From the NCBI GenBank assembly GCA_937924475.1, contig CALDSV010000006.1:17511-81510 (forward strand): a stretch of DNA of 64,000 nt, read 5' to 3'. The DNA is from an uncultured bacterium. GTDB lineage: Bacteria; Nitrospirota; Thermodesulfovibrionia; Thermodesulfovibrionales; Thermodesulfovibrionaceae. Of this stretch, positions 25,478 to 33,613 are shown piece by piece (positions within the stretch are counted from its first letter, which is position 1; the number at the start of each line of letters is the position of its first letter). The notes beneath the pieces were generated by a model. That model searched no databases. It worked only from the letters and a program-made list of their open reading frames with translations, and had not been told where the DNA came from. The translations under genes were made by a program, and so were the position numbers.

Positions 25478-25741
25478 CTAAAGATACTCTTTGCTTGCCT
25501 GAATTGTCTTAATTTTATCTGCAAGATAAGCTTTTTTTTCTTCAGCAATGGCTTTGATATAATTTATGAGATTTCCTACTGCCTGAAGCTCTTCAATGCT
25601 AAGGGAATTAAATTCCTCTGGGTTAATTCCTGAAAGCAAAGCTAAAGCCTCCTCAAAGCGTTCCTCTTTCAAGGCAATTTCTATTTGAATGAGGAGGCTT
25701 CTTACCTTAGATTGCACCTGCAAAGGCTCTTTTTTGCTCAT
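25478..25741 (-). CDS. Small helical protein at the FliT position
   Basis: An 87-residue, all-helical, charged protein (SLLIQIEIALKEERFEEALALLSGI, then LQAVGNLINYIKAIAEEKKAYLADKI). Sequence similarity to FliT is not evident by eye. Its size, helical makeup and place after fliS, overlapping it by 35 bases, match FliT, the chaperone of the FliD cap. A FliT-like function is inferred from context alone. Confidence 0.6.
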   Translation of the reverse strand: MSKKEPLQVQSKVRSLLIQIEIALKEERFEEALALLSGINPEEFNSLSIEELQAVGNLINYIKAIAEEKKAYLADKIKTIQASKEYL

Positions 25742-26132
25742 TTTGCGATTCCTTTGCCTGTTTTTTTATATCTTCCCACGCTGACTTTAAATTATTTAGT
25801 ATGCTTATACATTTTTCAATAATTTCAACATCATTGAAAAGATTAGCTCTTACAAGTTCATTTGCCAAAGTTGTATAAATTATGCTTAAATTTTCAGCAA
25901 TCTCTCCACCTCTTTGTTTGTCTAAAATATCGTTAAGATAATAAAGGATATCTGTTGCCTTTCCCAGTTCTTTTGCTTTCTTTGTAACTGTCTCAGGTTC
26001 ATTAAGTCCCTTTAGAATGGAATCTTTAGCAATATTCAATGCTACTATTGCTCTGTCATAAAGCATGGTTATGAGCTCTAAGGCATCCGCTCCCATTACT
26101 TTGCTCTGAAGATATGAGTCTACATGGTTCAT
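25707..26132 (-). CDS. fliS: Flagellar export chaperone FliS
   Basis: 141 residues with the typical N-terminus YLQSKVMGADALELITMLYDRAIVALNIA and the middle KATDILYYLNDILDKQRGGEIAENLSIIYTTLANELVRANLFNDVEIIEKC. FliS binds the flagellin C-terminus and prevents premature polymerisation. It overlaps fliD by 4 bases, the usual fliD-fliS order. The C-terminus extends a little beyond typical FliS. Confidence 0.95.
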   Translation of the reverse strand: MNHVDSYLQSKVMGADALELITMLYDRAIVALNIAKDSILKGLNEPETVTKKAKELGKATDILYYLNDILDKQRGGEIAENLSIIYTTLANELVRANLFNDVEIIEKCISILNNLKSAWEDIKKQAKESQNEQKRAFAGAI

Positions 26133-27463
26133 TTCTGTTTTCCTCCTGTCATTTGTGATAAAGATACCATGAAATCTTGAAGCCTTGTGCTAATTTGGTT
26201 CATCTGATTTATAAAAGCTTCAAGTTGTGCATACTCCTTACGAAGTCTCTCTTCATACTTGGAAAGATAATTCTGAAGATTAGTCATTTTTTGATTAATG
26301 CTGTTTATCTGACTTTCGCTAATATTTCTGTAAGTATTAATAGCGCTTGTCCAAGCATTAAGTTGAACAGAGTAGGAGTCTTTTAGATTTGATATTATTT
26401 CCTTTAGTTTTTCAGGCTTTGAATCCTTTAAATTGCTAAGGGCTTCAGTATTTAGAGATATAGTTCCGTCTTTATCAGAATAGTTTATCAAGCCTGCAGT
26501 GATTAGGGGATTAAGAAATCTAACAAGACCTGTCTTTATAGTTGTGATGGTGCTGTCACCTTGAAACTGGGCACCCTTTCCAGTAAGTTGATTAACAATG
26601 GAGTTTATGCTGTTATAGTTCGATATGAAATTATTCAAAAAACTGTCAATCTGGGAGTAGTCTTCCTTTATAGTAATTGTCACAGAACCTAACTCTTTCA
26701 CAGTTATGTTGAGACCATTGATTATATTTTGAAAAATATTTGAAGGAGAGGTTATTTCAGTCGTTGAATTTCCTATTTTAAGAGCAGAATTCTGGGCATT
26801 CTGAAGTATTTCAAGGGGTCCTATACTTTGATCATAAAGCTCTGAAGGAAGACCATTTACCTCAATTACACTATCATTATTGGCTGTTTCTTTTGTTGAT
26901 TTTGAGGCATCTGCCTCTGTAAGAAGCAATCTATACTCAGAACCTGTATAGTAAACTGAAGTTTTCACTTCATTTTGAGAGGAGTTAATACTATTTACAA
27001 GGTCTTGCAAGGTCTGCCCTGCAGAATAATTTATATCATAACTTACAAAGTTTGAATTATCTTTCCAATACTTTAATGTCATAGTGCCAGAGGAAGAGAA
27101 GGTATCTGTGAGAGATGAAAAACCTTTTGTGCTTGTGCTCATCTCTGTTTGTGCAAGGCGGGTAACTGTAACTGACATAGTAAGATTTGGAACATCTTTT
27201 GTTGCTTCTGCTGTGACAACATTACTATTTGAAGAAAGGGCTTTTTTTGTTGAGAAAATTTTATCTATATCAATACCCTCCATGAAAGTTTTCATACCAT
27301 TTAAGGCACCATAAAGATTAGAGAGGCTTGCTACCTTCGTCTGAATCAAAGCCTTCTGCTGTGTTAAGACTTGAAGGGGTTGTTGCTTTATTTTTAGCAG
27401 ATTACTTATCATTGTTCCTGTATCAAAGCTACCTGTAAGCCCTGAGATAAAAAGATCAGCCAT
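26129..27463 (-). CDS. fliD: Flagellar hook-associated protein 2 (filament cap) FliD
   Basis: 444 residues. N-terminal FISGLTGSFDTGTMISNLLKIKQQPLQVLTQQKALIQTKVASL and the C-terminal coiled coil ISESQINSINQKMTNLQNYLSKYEERLRKEYAQLEAFINQMNQ are diagnostic for FliD_N and FliD_C. The middle contains VTRLAQTEMSTSTKGF and the Ig-like VTIKEDYSQI part. It caps the filament and helps flagellin fold. The ATG directly follows the flaG stop, with an AAGGAGG inside the end of flaG. Confidence 0.95.
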   Translation of the reverse strand: MADLFISGLTGSFDTGTMISNLLKIKQQPLQVLTQQKALIQTKVASLSNLYGALNGMKTFMEGIDIDKIFSTKKALSSNSNVVTAEATKDVPNLTMSVTVTRLAQTEMSTSTKGFSSLTDTFSSSGTMTLKYWKDNSNFVSYDINYSAGQTLQDLVNSINSSQNEVKTSVYYTGSEYRLLLTEADASKSTKETANNDSVIEVNGLPSELYDQSIGPLEILQNAQNSALKIGNSTTEITSPSNIFQNIINGLNITVKELGSVTITIKEDYSQIDSFLNNFISNYNSINSIVNQLTGKGAQFQGDSTITTIKTGLVRFLNPLITAGLINYSDKDGTISLNTEALSNLKDSKPEKLKEIISNLKDSYSVQLNAWTSAINTYRNISESQINSINQKMTNLQNYLSKYEERLRKEYAQLEAFINQMNQISTRLQDFMVSLSQMTGGKQK

Positions 27464-27856
27464 TTATACCTCCTTGGAGTAAAAAACTCCCCTTAATTCT
27501 TCCATTCTTCTTAACATCTCCACTATCCATTCTGGTGGAATCTGTCTTATTACTTCCTCTGTTCTCATATCAATAATCTTTGAAATAGGCATTTCAAGCT
27601 CTCTGTCTATGTCTATTTGGAGATATTTTTCAAGCATGCTAAATTTATGTTTTATCTCCTCCATTATTCTGTTAAGCTCTTCTTGAGACATTGTTATTTT
27701 CCCAGAATTATCTAAATTTTCTTGCTCAAAACTTTTTTGATTACTCAAACTATTTAAACTTTCTTTCTGGAGGGACTGAGTGTATGTAATATCTGACTTA
27801 GCCTGTCTGTAAGGATTTATTAATATAATTTCTTTTTCTATCCCATCCAGCTTCAT
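27464..27856 (-). CDS. FlaG family protein
   Basis: 130 residues. The C-terminal half (MEEIKHKFSMLEKYLQIDIDRELEMPISKIIDMRTEEVIRQIPPEWIVEMLRRMEEL) is the FlaG domain with the conserved 'VIRQIPPEW' motif. The N-terminal half is disordered and Gln/Ser-rich. FlaG proteins affect filament length in several flagellated bacteria. It lies between flagellin and fliD, the standard position, after a hairpin that could lower its transcription. Confidence 0.9.
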   Translation of the reverse strand: MKLDGIEKEIILINPYRQAKSDITYTQSLQKESLNSLSNQKSFEQENLDNSGKITMSQEELNRIMEEIKHKFSMLEKYLQIDIDRELEMPISKIIDMRTEEVIRQIPPEWIVEMLRRMEELRGVFYSKEV

Positions 27857-27875
27857 TTTTTATTCTCCTGAAAAA

Positions 27876-27902
27876 TTTTTTGGGGAGGGTATCCCCTCCC
27901 CC
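27876..27902 (-). terminator. Hairpin after flagellin, possible partial terminator
   Basis: GGGGAGGG (27882-27889) and CCCTCCCC (27894-27901) form an 8-bp stem with a 4-base loop, directly downstream of the flagellin stop. On the mRNA strand six A come before the T run, so it is not a canonical terminator there; on the opposite strand T follows at once. Attenuation between flagellin and flaG is likely. Confidence 0.55.
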
Positions 27903-27909
27903 TTTTTTA

Positions 27910-29520
27910 TTATCTCAATAGCTGAAGCACCAGCTGAGGTAAAGCGTTTGCCTGAGCAAGCATAGCCACACCAGACTGCATTCTAATCTGCATGGTTGTG
28001 AATGTGCTCATCTCTTCAGCAAAGTCTGTGTTACGAATGACATTTTCTGCCTCTTTTGTATTGTCAAAGGAGGCTTTCTGTCCATCCCATATAGCCTGGA
28101 GGTTATTTATTACAGAACCAATCTGAGTGCGGACTTTATCAACTTTCTGCAGCGCTTTATTTACTATATCAAGAGCAAGCTCAGCATCTCTGTTTGTCGT
28201 TACATTAAGAGTAGTTAAATCCTTAGCTGTTGCATCATCGGAAGCTTCTACACCAAGTCCAGCATTATTCGTTGATATTCCAGTAAAATTATAACTGTAA
28301 GCATCTATTCCGGCAATTGTGAGATCTCCTACTTTGACTCCTGAACCTTCGTTAGTATCTGTACCATCACTAGCTGTACTAGATACTACAGCTGAGCTAC
28401 CGCCAAAGATCTGATTTAAGTCAAAAGATACTGTAACTGAACCATTATCATCAGCACTTGCACTTAAAGTTACCTGAGCTCCTATGGTTTTACCCTCCTC
28501 AGATTTCAGTAAAAGCCGTCCTTCCGAAACATAGGCTCTTACTGATAAACCCTTGTTAATTGCTTCACTATTTATATCTGCTACAAGGGAATCAAGATTT
28601 GAAAATAGTGTTCCCGTTGAGGTGGTACTTCTTGTTAAAGTAATCGTTTTTGTAGCATCATTTACATTTGTATTAAAGCCCTCTGTAATATAGATAGTTG
28701 CTGTGGCTGAGCCAGTCATTGGATCTGTTCCAGAGGGAGTAAATGTAACATTTACACCTGCCCATGAAGCTCCTGTCATAGAATTAGATGCTCTGGCAGA
28801 AATTCCATTTAACTGTAAATCACTATTGCTATTTATTGCACTGGCTATAGAGTAAGCATCAACAGCTCCCTGGGTTAAGCTACTATTTAGACTTATTCCA
28901 TTTACAATTACTGAATCAGCTGTGCTAAATTGCCAGTCTCCAGTTATTATGTCACTATAAGCCTCACTAGATGAGACAAAAGATTTTCCTGTTCCAGAGA
29001 CCATAAAGGCACCTAACTTTGTTGCTCTTACATCTGCAATTCCAACTGTAATTGTCTGGTTTGCCCTTGCTCCGTAATGGATTACTTTGTCAGAAAATGT
29101 TCCATCTAAAAGTTTAATTCCATTATACTCTGTGTCTGTTCCGATCTTTTGAATAGCATCAACAAGATAAGAGATATCCCTTTGAAGTGCTGCTCGGGCA
29201 TTTGGGTCATTAATGTCATTGGCTGCAGACTGTGCTTTTGTATAGATTGTCTGCAGTTTATCAAATATCTGACCCACATTTGTCTCAGCAATCTGCAAGG
29301 CACTAATACCTGTTTGAATGTTTCTATTACCTTGCTGAAGTGCTGCAGCAACAACGTTAAGCTGATCAGCGATAAACAAACCTGCTGCATCATCCGCTGC
29401 AGAGAGAATTCTGTTACCTGTTGAGATTCTTAAGAGGGATTTGTTCATTGCCCTTTCGTTTCTTAAAAGGGCTGTGTGTGTTACTGCTGCTTCTGCGTTA
29501 AAATTAATTTTTAATGCCAT
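27910..29520 (-). CDS. fliC: Flagellin
   Basis: 536 residues, larger than the common 270-residue core. The D0/D1 N-terminus (NERAMNKSLLRISTGNRILSAADDAAGLFIADQL) and C-terminus (VINNLQAIWDGQKASFDNTKEAENVIRNTDFAEEMSTFTTMQIRMQSGVAMLAQANALPQLVLQLLR) are clear. The middle (about 170-430) is a Ser/Thr-rich variable D2/D3 region likely exposed and possibly glycosylated. Only one flagellin is in the window. Its promoter is of sigma-28 type and the leader has unusual GGA-rich structure (see 29531-29605). Confidence 0.97.
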   Translation of the reverse strand: MALKINFNAEAAVTHTALLRNERAMNKSLLRISTGNRILSAADDAAGLFIADQLNVVAAALQQGNRNIQTGISALQIAETNVGQIFDKLQTIYTKAQSAANDINDPNARAALQRDISYLVDAIQKIGTDTEYNGIKLLDGTFSDKVIHYGARANQTITVGIADVRATKLGAFMVSGTGKSFVSSSEAYSDIITGDWQFSTADSVIVNGISLNSSLTQGAVDAYSIASAINSNSDLQLNGISARASNSMTGASWAGVNVTFTPSGTDPMTGSATATIYITEGFNTNVNDATKTITLTRSTTSTGTLFSNLDSLVADINSEAINKGLSVRAYVSEGRLLLKSEEGKTIGAQVTLSASADDNGSVTVSFDLNQIFGGSSAVVSSTASDGTDTNEGSGVKVGDLTIAGIDAYSYNFTGISTNNAGLGVEASDDATAKDLTTLNVTTNRDAELALDIVNKALQKVDKVRTQIGSVINNLQAIWDGQKASFDNTKEAENVIRNTDFAEEMSTFTTMQIRMQSGVAMLAQANALPQLVLQLLR

Positions 29521-29530
29521 GGTTTAAACC

Positions 29531-29605
29531 TCCTTGTTTTATTTTTGGATGCCTCCTGCATCCTTAACAGCTTCCGGGTAGATTATCTCTATTCACCTCC
29601 CTTCC
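29531..29605 (-). promoter_or_regulatory. Flagellin 5' leader with six GGA motifs (candidate CsrA sites)
   Basis: The leader contains six GGA triplets (complement at 29531, 29554, 29561, 29573, 29598 and 29603). One lies in the loop of a perfect hairpin GGATGC-AGGAG-GCATCC (29547-29563) and one in the Shine-Dalgarno AAGGAGG. CsrA binds GGA in hairpin loops and represses flagellin (hag) translation in Bacillus by covering the ribosome site. No csrA or fliW is in this window. This is inference from layout. Confidence 0.45.
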
Positions 29606-29626
29606 ACCCTGCTGTCTTAGTTTTTT

Positions 29627-29653
29627 ATATCGGAGAATTTTATTAAAAGTTTA
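29627..29653 (-). promoter_or_regulatory. Sigma-28 (FliA) promoter of flagellin
   Basis: On the minus strand TAAACTTT (29646-29653), an 11-base spacer and TCCGATAT (29627-29634) match the sigma-28 consensus TAAAGTTT-N11-GCCGATAA at 13 of 16 positions with the exact spacing. The predicted start gives a leader of about 100 bases. Confidence 0.8.
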
Positions 29654-29674
29654 GTGAAATTTTACAAATTCAAT

Positions 29675-31822
29675 TTAACCCTGAAAATTTCCTAAAAATT
29701 TCCGTGGCTTCCCAGCACCTTGAGGTGGTCCCACAAGACCGTCTTCCTCGAGGATATCCATTATTCTTGCAGCTCTGTTGTAGCCAATTTTAAATTTTCT
29801 CTGAATAAGGGATATGGAAATCTCTCCTACCTGTGAGGCATATTCTATAACCTTCTCATAGAGTTCATCTCTTTCAAAGCCTTTTTCTATTCCATTGTCC
29901 TTTTTCTCAGAAGGTATCTGAATTGATTGAAAGAGAGAATAATCAGGAGAAGCCTGACTCCTTAAGTATTCTACTACTTCCTTTACCTCTTCTTCGCTGA
30001 CATAAGCTCCGTGAACTCTTATTATTTTAACCCCTGATAGCATAAAGAGCATATCTCCCATGCCCAACAGTTTTTCTGCACCTTGTGTGTCCAGTATGGT
30101 TCGAGAATCAATCCGAGAAGTGACCTGAAAAGCAATCCTCGCTGGAAAATTAGCTTTAATTATACCTGTTATTACATCAACGCTGGGTCGCTGAGTAGCA
30201 ACAACAAGATGAATACCAGCAGCTCTTGCCATTTGAGCAATTCTTGTAACAGCATGTTCTACTTCTGATGGAGCTGTAAACATTAAATCTGCAAATTCAT
30301 CAATAAAAACCACCACATAGGGAATTCTTTCCTGAGGAGAAACAGCCCTATTAAAGCTTTCAATATTTCTAAATCCCTTTGATGCAAAAAGTTTATATCT
30401 TCGTTCCATCTCTACAATTACCTTTTTTAATGCTTCTGAGGCTTCCTTTGGATCTGTTACTACCGGTGCCATGAGATGTGGGATGTTTTCATAGATGGAA
30501 AGCTCAAGGAGCTTAGGATCAATAAGGAGAAGTTTCACATCTTGTGGTTTTGCTTTAAAGAGAATACTTAGTATCATCGTATTTAAGCAAACACTTTTTC
30601 CTGAACCTGTTGCTCCAGCTACAAGAAGATGGGGCATTTTTGCGAGATCAGCTACAAAAGGATTTCCATATATATCTTTTCCTAAACATAAAGTAAGATA
30701 GGAGGCACTCTTATGGAATTTTTCTGATCCAATTATTTCACCAAGCCATACTATCTGACGTTTTTTATTGGGAACTTCAATTCCAATGGTGGACTTGCCA
30801 GCAATAGGATAAACCCTTATACTTTGAGCTTTTAGTGCCAAGGCTAAATCATCACTTAAGGTTAAGATTTTGCTAAGTTTTATTCCACTGGCTGGTTCAA
30901 ATTCATACATGGTTACTACAGGACCAGGATGCACTTCCTTAATAGTGCCTTGAATTCCAAACTCAGCAAATCTCACTTCAATACTATGGGCAGACTCTAT
31001 TATTTCATCTTTTGAAATAGTACCCTCACTTTTCTCCACTTTAAGGAGACTTAGAGGTGGAAGTTTAAAAACATCCTTTGCTAAATCTGTAGCCTTTTCT
31101 TTAGATATGTCTGCAGATATGTCTGCCTGGGGAATATCTAAATTTTCCTCTTTCTGAGATTCTCCTTCAAACTTTCTTATTTGAGACTCTGCTTTTGAAA
31201 CCTTTAAAATTTTTATTTCTTCTTTAGAAGGTGATTCATGAGTGATTAACTGCTTTTTCCTTATGATTATCTCTGGTTTTATAAGGATAATTGAAGCTAA
31301 AGCAATAGAAATCCAAAATATATAAGTTCCTGCCAAAGAAATATAATTTTTAAAAAAATGAAAGGCAATCCATGATAAACCTTCAGGAAATCTTTTGTAG
31401 CTCCTTATGACATCTCTTAAAGGTTCCATCATTACCGCTAAAGAGAAAAGAAAAATCAACAGAAATGGTATTTTAGAAAAGGGTATTGAGCCCCTGATAA
31501 ACACTCTTATGGCAAACCAAAGCAAGCCCAAAGGGATCAAGAAAGTAGCCAACCCAAAGAGGCTTAACAGTAAATCTGATAAATAAGAACCTACAATACC
31601 TCCATAATTATTAGGTTTCAATTGTGTATAAGTAAACAAAGAGGGATCTAAAAGGTTATAGGAAAAAAGGCTTATGGAAAGATATACAGCAAGGGCTAAG
31701 AAAAAAATTGATTTAAAAACATGAGCTGCCTTGAGGGTATCTTTTTGATAATTTTTTGGAGCTTCAATTGAAAGATTTACCCTCCTTTTAGGAGGTTTTC
31801 TATAGAATACTTTTGTTGCCAT
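29675..31822 (-). CDS. ftsK: FtsK/SpoIIIE DNA translocase
   Basis: 715 residues, shorter than E. coli FtsK. About four transmembrane helices lie in residues 35-190, a charged linker follows, and the RecA-like motor carries Walker A LLVAGATGSGKSVCLN near residue 410 and Walker B VVFIDEFADL. The C-terminal gamma winged helix (ISLIQRKFKIGYNRAARIMDILEEDGLVGPPQG) recognises KOPS-like sites. It segregates chromosome termini at division. It lies 2 bases after uppP. Confidence 0.96.
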   Translation of the reverse strand: MATKVFYRKPPKRRVNLSIEAPKNYQKDTLKAAHVFKSIFFLALAVYLSISLFSYNLLDPSLFTYTQLKPNNYGGIVGSYLSDLLLSLFGLATFLIPLGLLWFAIRVFIRGSIPFSKIPFLLIFLFSLAVMMEPLRDVIRSYKRFPEGLSWIAFHFFKNYISLAGTYIFWISIALASIILIKPEIIIRKKQLITHESPSKEEIKILKVSKAESQIRKFEGESQKEENLDIPQADISADISKEKATDLAKDVFKLPPLSLLKVEKSEGTISKDEIIESAHSIEVRFAEFGIQGTIKEVHPGPVVTMYEFEPASGIKLSKILTLSDDLALALKAQSIRVYPIAGKSTIGIEVPNKKRQIVWLGEIIGSEKFHKSASYLTLCLGKDIYGNPFVADLAKMPHLLVAGATGSGKSVCLNTMILSILFKAKPQDVKLLLIDPKLLELSIYENIPHLMAPVVTDPKEASEALKKVIVEMERRYKLFASKGFRNIESFNRAVSPQERIPYVVVFIDEFADLMFTAPSEVEHAVTRIAQMARAAGIHLVVATQRPSVDVITGIIKANFPARIAFQVTSRIDSRTILDTQGAEKLLGMGDMLFMLSGVKIIRVHGAYVSEEEVKEVVEYLRSQASPDYSLFQSIQIPSEKKDNGIEKGFERDELYEKVIEYASQVGEISISLIQRKFKIGYNRAARIMDILEEDGLVGPPQGAGKPRKFLGNFQG

Positions 31823-31824
31823 AA

Positions 31825-32595
31825 TTATCTAAGAAAATATAACAAAAAAATAACGCCTGCTAAAATCCAACGGTAATAAATGAAAAGATGGAGGGGATAC
31901 TTTCTTAAAAAATTAAGTAAAAATTTTATGGCAACAACTCCTGTAATGGCAGCTGAGACAAAACCAATTAAAAATAAATTATAATCATGAGAAAGACCCA
32001 TTTTCATGGATTTGTAAAAATCAAGAAATCCTGCTCCTGCAATAGCAGGAGTAGACAATAAAAAAGAAAATTTTGCTGCATAAGCTCTATCAAGTCCTCT
32101 GAATAATCCAGCAGTAATTGTTATTCCTGAACGCGAAACACCAGGAATTAATGCAAAGGCTTGAGCGATTCCTATTATAAAAGCATCGCTGAATTTTACA
32201 TTTTTTCTAATTTTTTTACCCACTTTCTCTGAAATTAACATGAGAATTCCTACAAAAACCAATGTAAAAACAATAATTAATGGATTTCTTAATGATGTCT
32301 CAATAAAGTCATGTAAAACAACTCCTGCCAGCCCAGCAGGAATGGAACCTATGATTAAATAGGAGAGCATTTTTAAATCTTTAAAAAAAATATTCATCCA
32401 ATCACGCCAAAAACAGTAAAGCAATGAAAAAAGAGTCCCTAAATGAACAGCAATGTCAAAACTAAGAGAATCTATAGCCCCACTCCAACCAAAAACCCAG
32501 GGTATAATTACCAAATGTGCAGTACTGCTTATGGGAAGAAATTCCGTAATTCCTTGTATGATCCCAAGTATGAGGGCTTTAAATATCTCTTCCAA
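31825..32595 (-). CDS. uppP: Undecaprenyl-diphosphatase
   Basis: 256 residues, a polytopic membrane protein. The family motifs LGIIQGITEFLPISSTAHLVI (with catalytic Glu and His) and IGIAQAFALIPGVSRSGITITAGL (with PGxSRSG) are intact. It dephosphorylates undecaprenyl diphosphate for recycling of the peptidoglycan carrier lipid and confers bacitracin tolerance. It starts with TTG at 32595 after a GGGAGG ribosome site ten bases upstream. Confidence 0.96.
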   Translation of the reverse strand: MEEIFKALILGIIQGITEFLPISSTAHLVIIPWVFGWSGAIDSLSFDIAVHLGTLFSLLYCFWRDWMNIFFKDLKMLSYLIIGSIPAGLAGVVLHDFIETSLRNPLIIVFTLVFVGILMLISEKVGKKIRKNVKFSDAFIIGIAQAFALIPGVSRSGITITAGLFRGLDRAYAAKFSFLLSTPAIAGAGFLDFYKSMKMGLSHDYNLFLIGFVSAAITGVVAIKFLLNFLRKYPLHLFIYYRWILAGVIFLLYFLR

Positions 32596-32767
32596 TAACT
32601 TTAAACCTCCCTTAAAAGAGCTATCTGATTATTATAACACCCTTTTGTTTTATTCTGCTGAAATTGGTTAGGACTTTACGAAAAACTCATGATTTCAGCA
32701 TCCTTACCTTATTATTTCTTATTTTTTAGTATCTCGACAGAATCATAAAGGGTATCTTCTAAATACC

Positions 32768-32806
32768 GGCTTGCATCGCACCCTTCGGATGCTCGCAATG
32801 ACAGAA
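32768..32806. repeat. Dispersed palindromic repeat, copy 4
   Basis: The segment GCATCGCACCCTTCGGATGCTCGCAATGACA belongs to the same family as the copies at 1132, 8493 and 15857. It lies in the 467-base gap between uppP and the PerR-like gene. Apart from this repeat, a weak small reading frame and the PerR promoter, I recognise nothing in that gap. Confidence 0.65.
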
Positions 32807-32817
32807 AGTAGAGATGA

Positions 32818-32973
32818 CTACGCCTCATTTATTAATCCTCCAATGACCTCTCCAAGGTGATTGTCAGCATAGAGAGGCAATCCACAATTGTAAGACAATA
32901 CCTCAAATACTTGACACCCTAATGCCTCAGACAGAAGAAAAAAGAGAAGAGATAATTTATCGGGCAGACCCAT
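32818..32973 (-). pseudogene. Possible gene remnant or small ORF, 51 codons
   Basis: An ATG-initiated frame with protein-like composition (MGLPDKLSLLFFLLSEALGC, then ending NHLGEVIGGLINEA). A stop codon directly precedes the ATG and no ribosome site is seen. I do not recognise a family. It may be the decayed end of a lost gene, lying beside a dispersed repeat, or a genuine small protein. Confidence 0.2.
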
Positions 32974-33025
32974 TTATTTTCGTTTTAGATTTGAAATTTT
33001 AAAAAAAGTAACTACATGATTTTTT

Positions 33026-33055
33026 TTGACAAAGTATTCAGTTTTAATTTAGAAT
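33026..33055 (+). promoter_or_regulatory. Promoter of the PerR-like operon with overlapping inverted repeat
   Basis: TTGACA (33026-33031), 18 bases and TAGAAT (33050-33055). The predicted start falls on or one base before the ATG at 33063, and there is no Shine-Dalgarno sequence, so the mRNA looks leaderless. The inverted repeat TAATT-TAG-AATTA (33045-33057) overlaps the -10 and could be the autoregulatory operator of the Fur-family protein. Confidence 0.6.
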
Positions 33056-33062
33056 TATTTTT

Positions 33063-33581
33063 ATGAAACCTAAAATAAAATGGACACCTCAAAGATTAGC
33101 AATTCTTAAGTATCTTGATGGTAATAAAGAGCATCCATCAGCAGAAGACATTTATGCTGCCCTTTCGAAAGATTTTCCTACTATGTCAGTGGCTACTGTT
33201 TACAATGTTTTGGAGTTTCTAAAAAGAACAAACAGAGTTAAAGAGATTAACATTGATCAGGAAAAAAGACGCTTTGACCCTGACACCTCAGAACATCATC
33301 ATGCTATATGCGTAAAATGTAAGAAGGTTTTCGATATTTTTAAGGATATTAATATTCCTGATTTGGATAAATATCTATCAGGATTTGATGTTATTGATGC
33401 ACATCTTCAAATACATGTCTTATGTCCTGAATGTAAAGAAAAAAAGGATTTACACATAGGCCAGAGAGAGTATCAGTGCAGTATATGTGGTTCAATCAGA
33501 ACAGCAAAGCATAAACCTCAAAAATGTCCTTCCTGCGGAAGCAGAGGATCCCTCAAAGAGTTTAACCATCAAAAACATTAA
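33063..33581 (+). CDS. PerR-like Fur-family regulator fused to a rubredoxin-type domain
   Basis: 172 residues. Residues about 1-128 are a Fur/PerR repressor: winged helix with TMSVATVYNVLEFL, candidate regulatory metal ligands His24, Asp72, His78, His80 and Asp91 (Asp at the last site as in PerR, not Glu as in Fur), and the structural zinc site C83-V-K-C86 / C121-P-E-C124. An extra C-terminal domain (about 135-168) has C139-S-I-C142 and C155-P-S-C158, 12 residues apart, as in the rubredoxin domain of rubrerythrins. The gene heads an operon with ferritin-like, FprA and rubrerythrin genes. Peroxide sensing is family knowledge; a second redox site is inference. Confidence 0.88.
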   Translation: MKPKIKWTPQRLAILKYLDGNKEHPSAEDIYAALSKDFPTMSVATVYNVLEFLKRTNRVKEINIDQEKRRFDPDTSEHHHAICVKCKKVFDIFKDINIPDLDKYLSGFDVIDAHLQIHVLCPECKEKKDLHIGQREYQCSICGSIRTAKHKPQKCPSCGSRGSLKEFNHQKH

Positions 33582-33613
33582 TCAAAAAAACAAATCAAAA
33601 AGGGAGGTGTCTC

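Noticed and set aside
29106-29393. Second minus-strand frame within the flagellin gene
   Set aside because: It is an out-of-frame reading of the conserved flagellin D1 region with unnatural composition.
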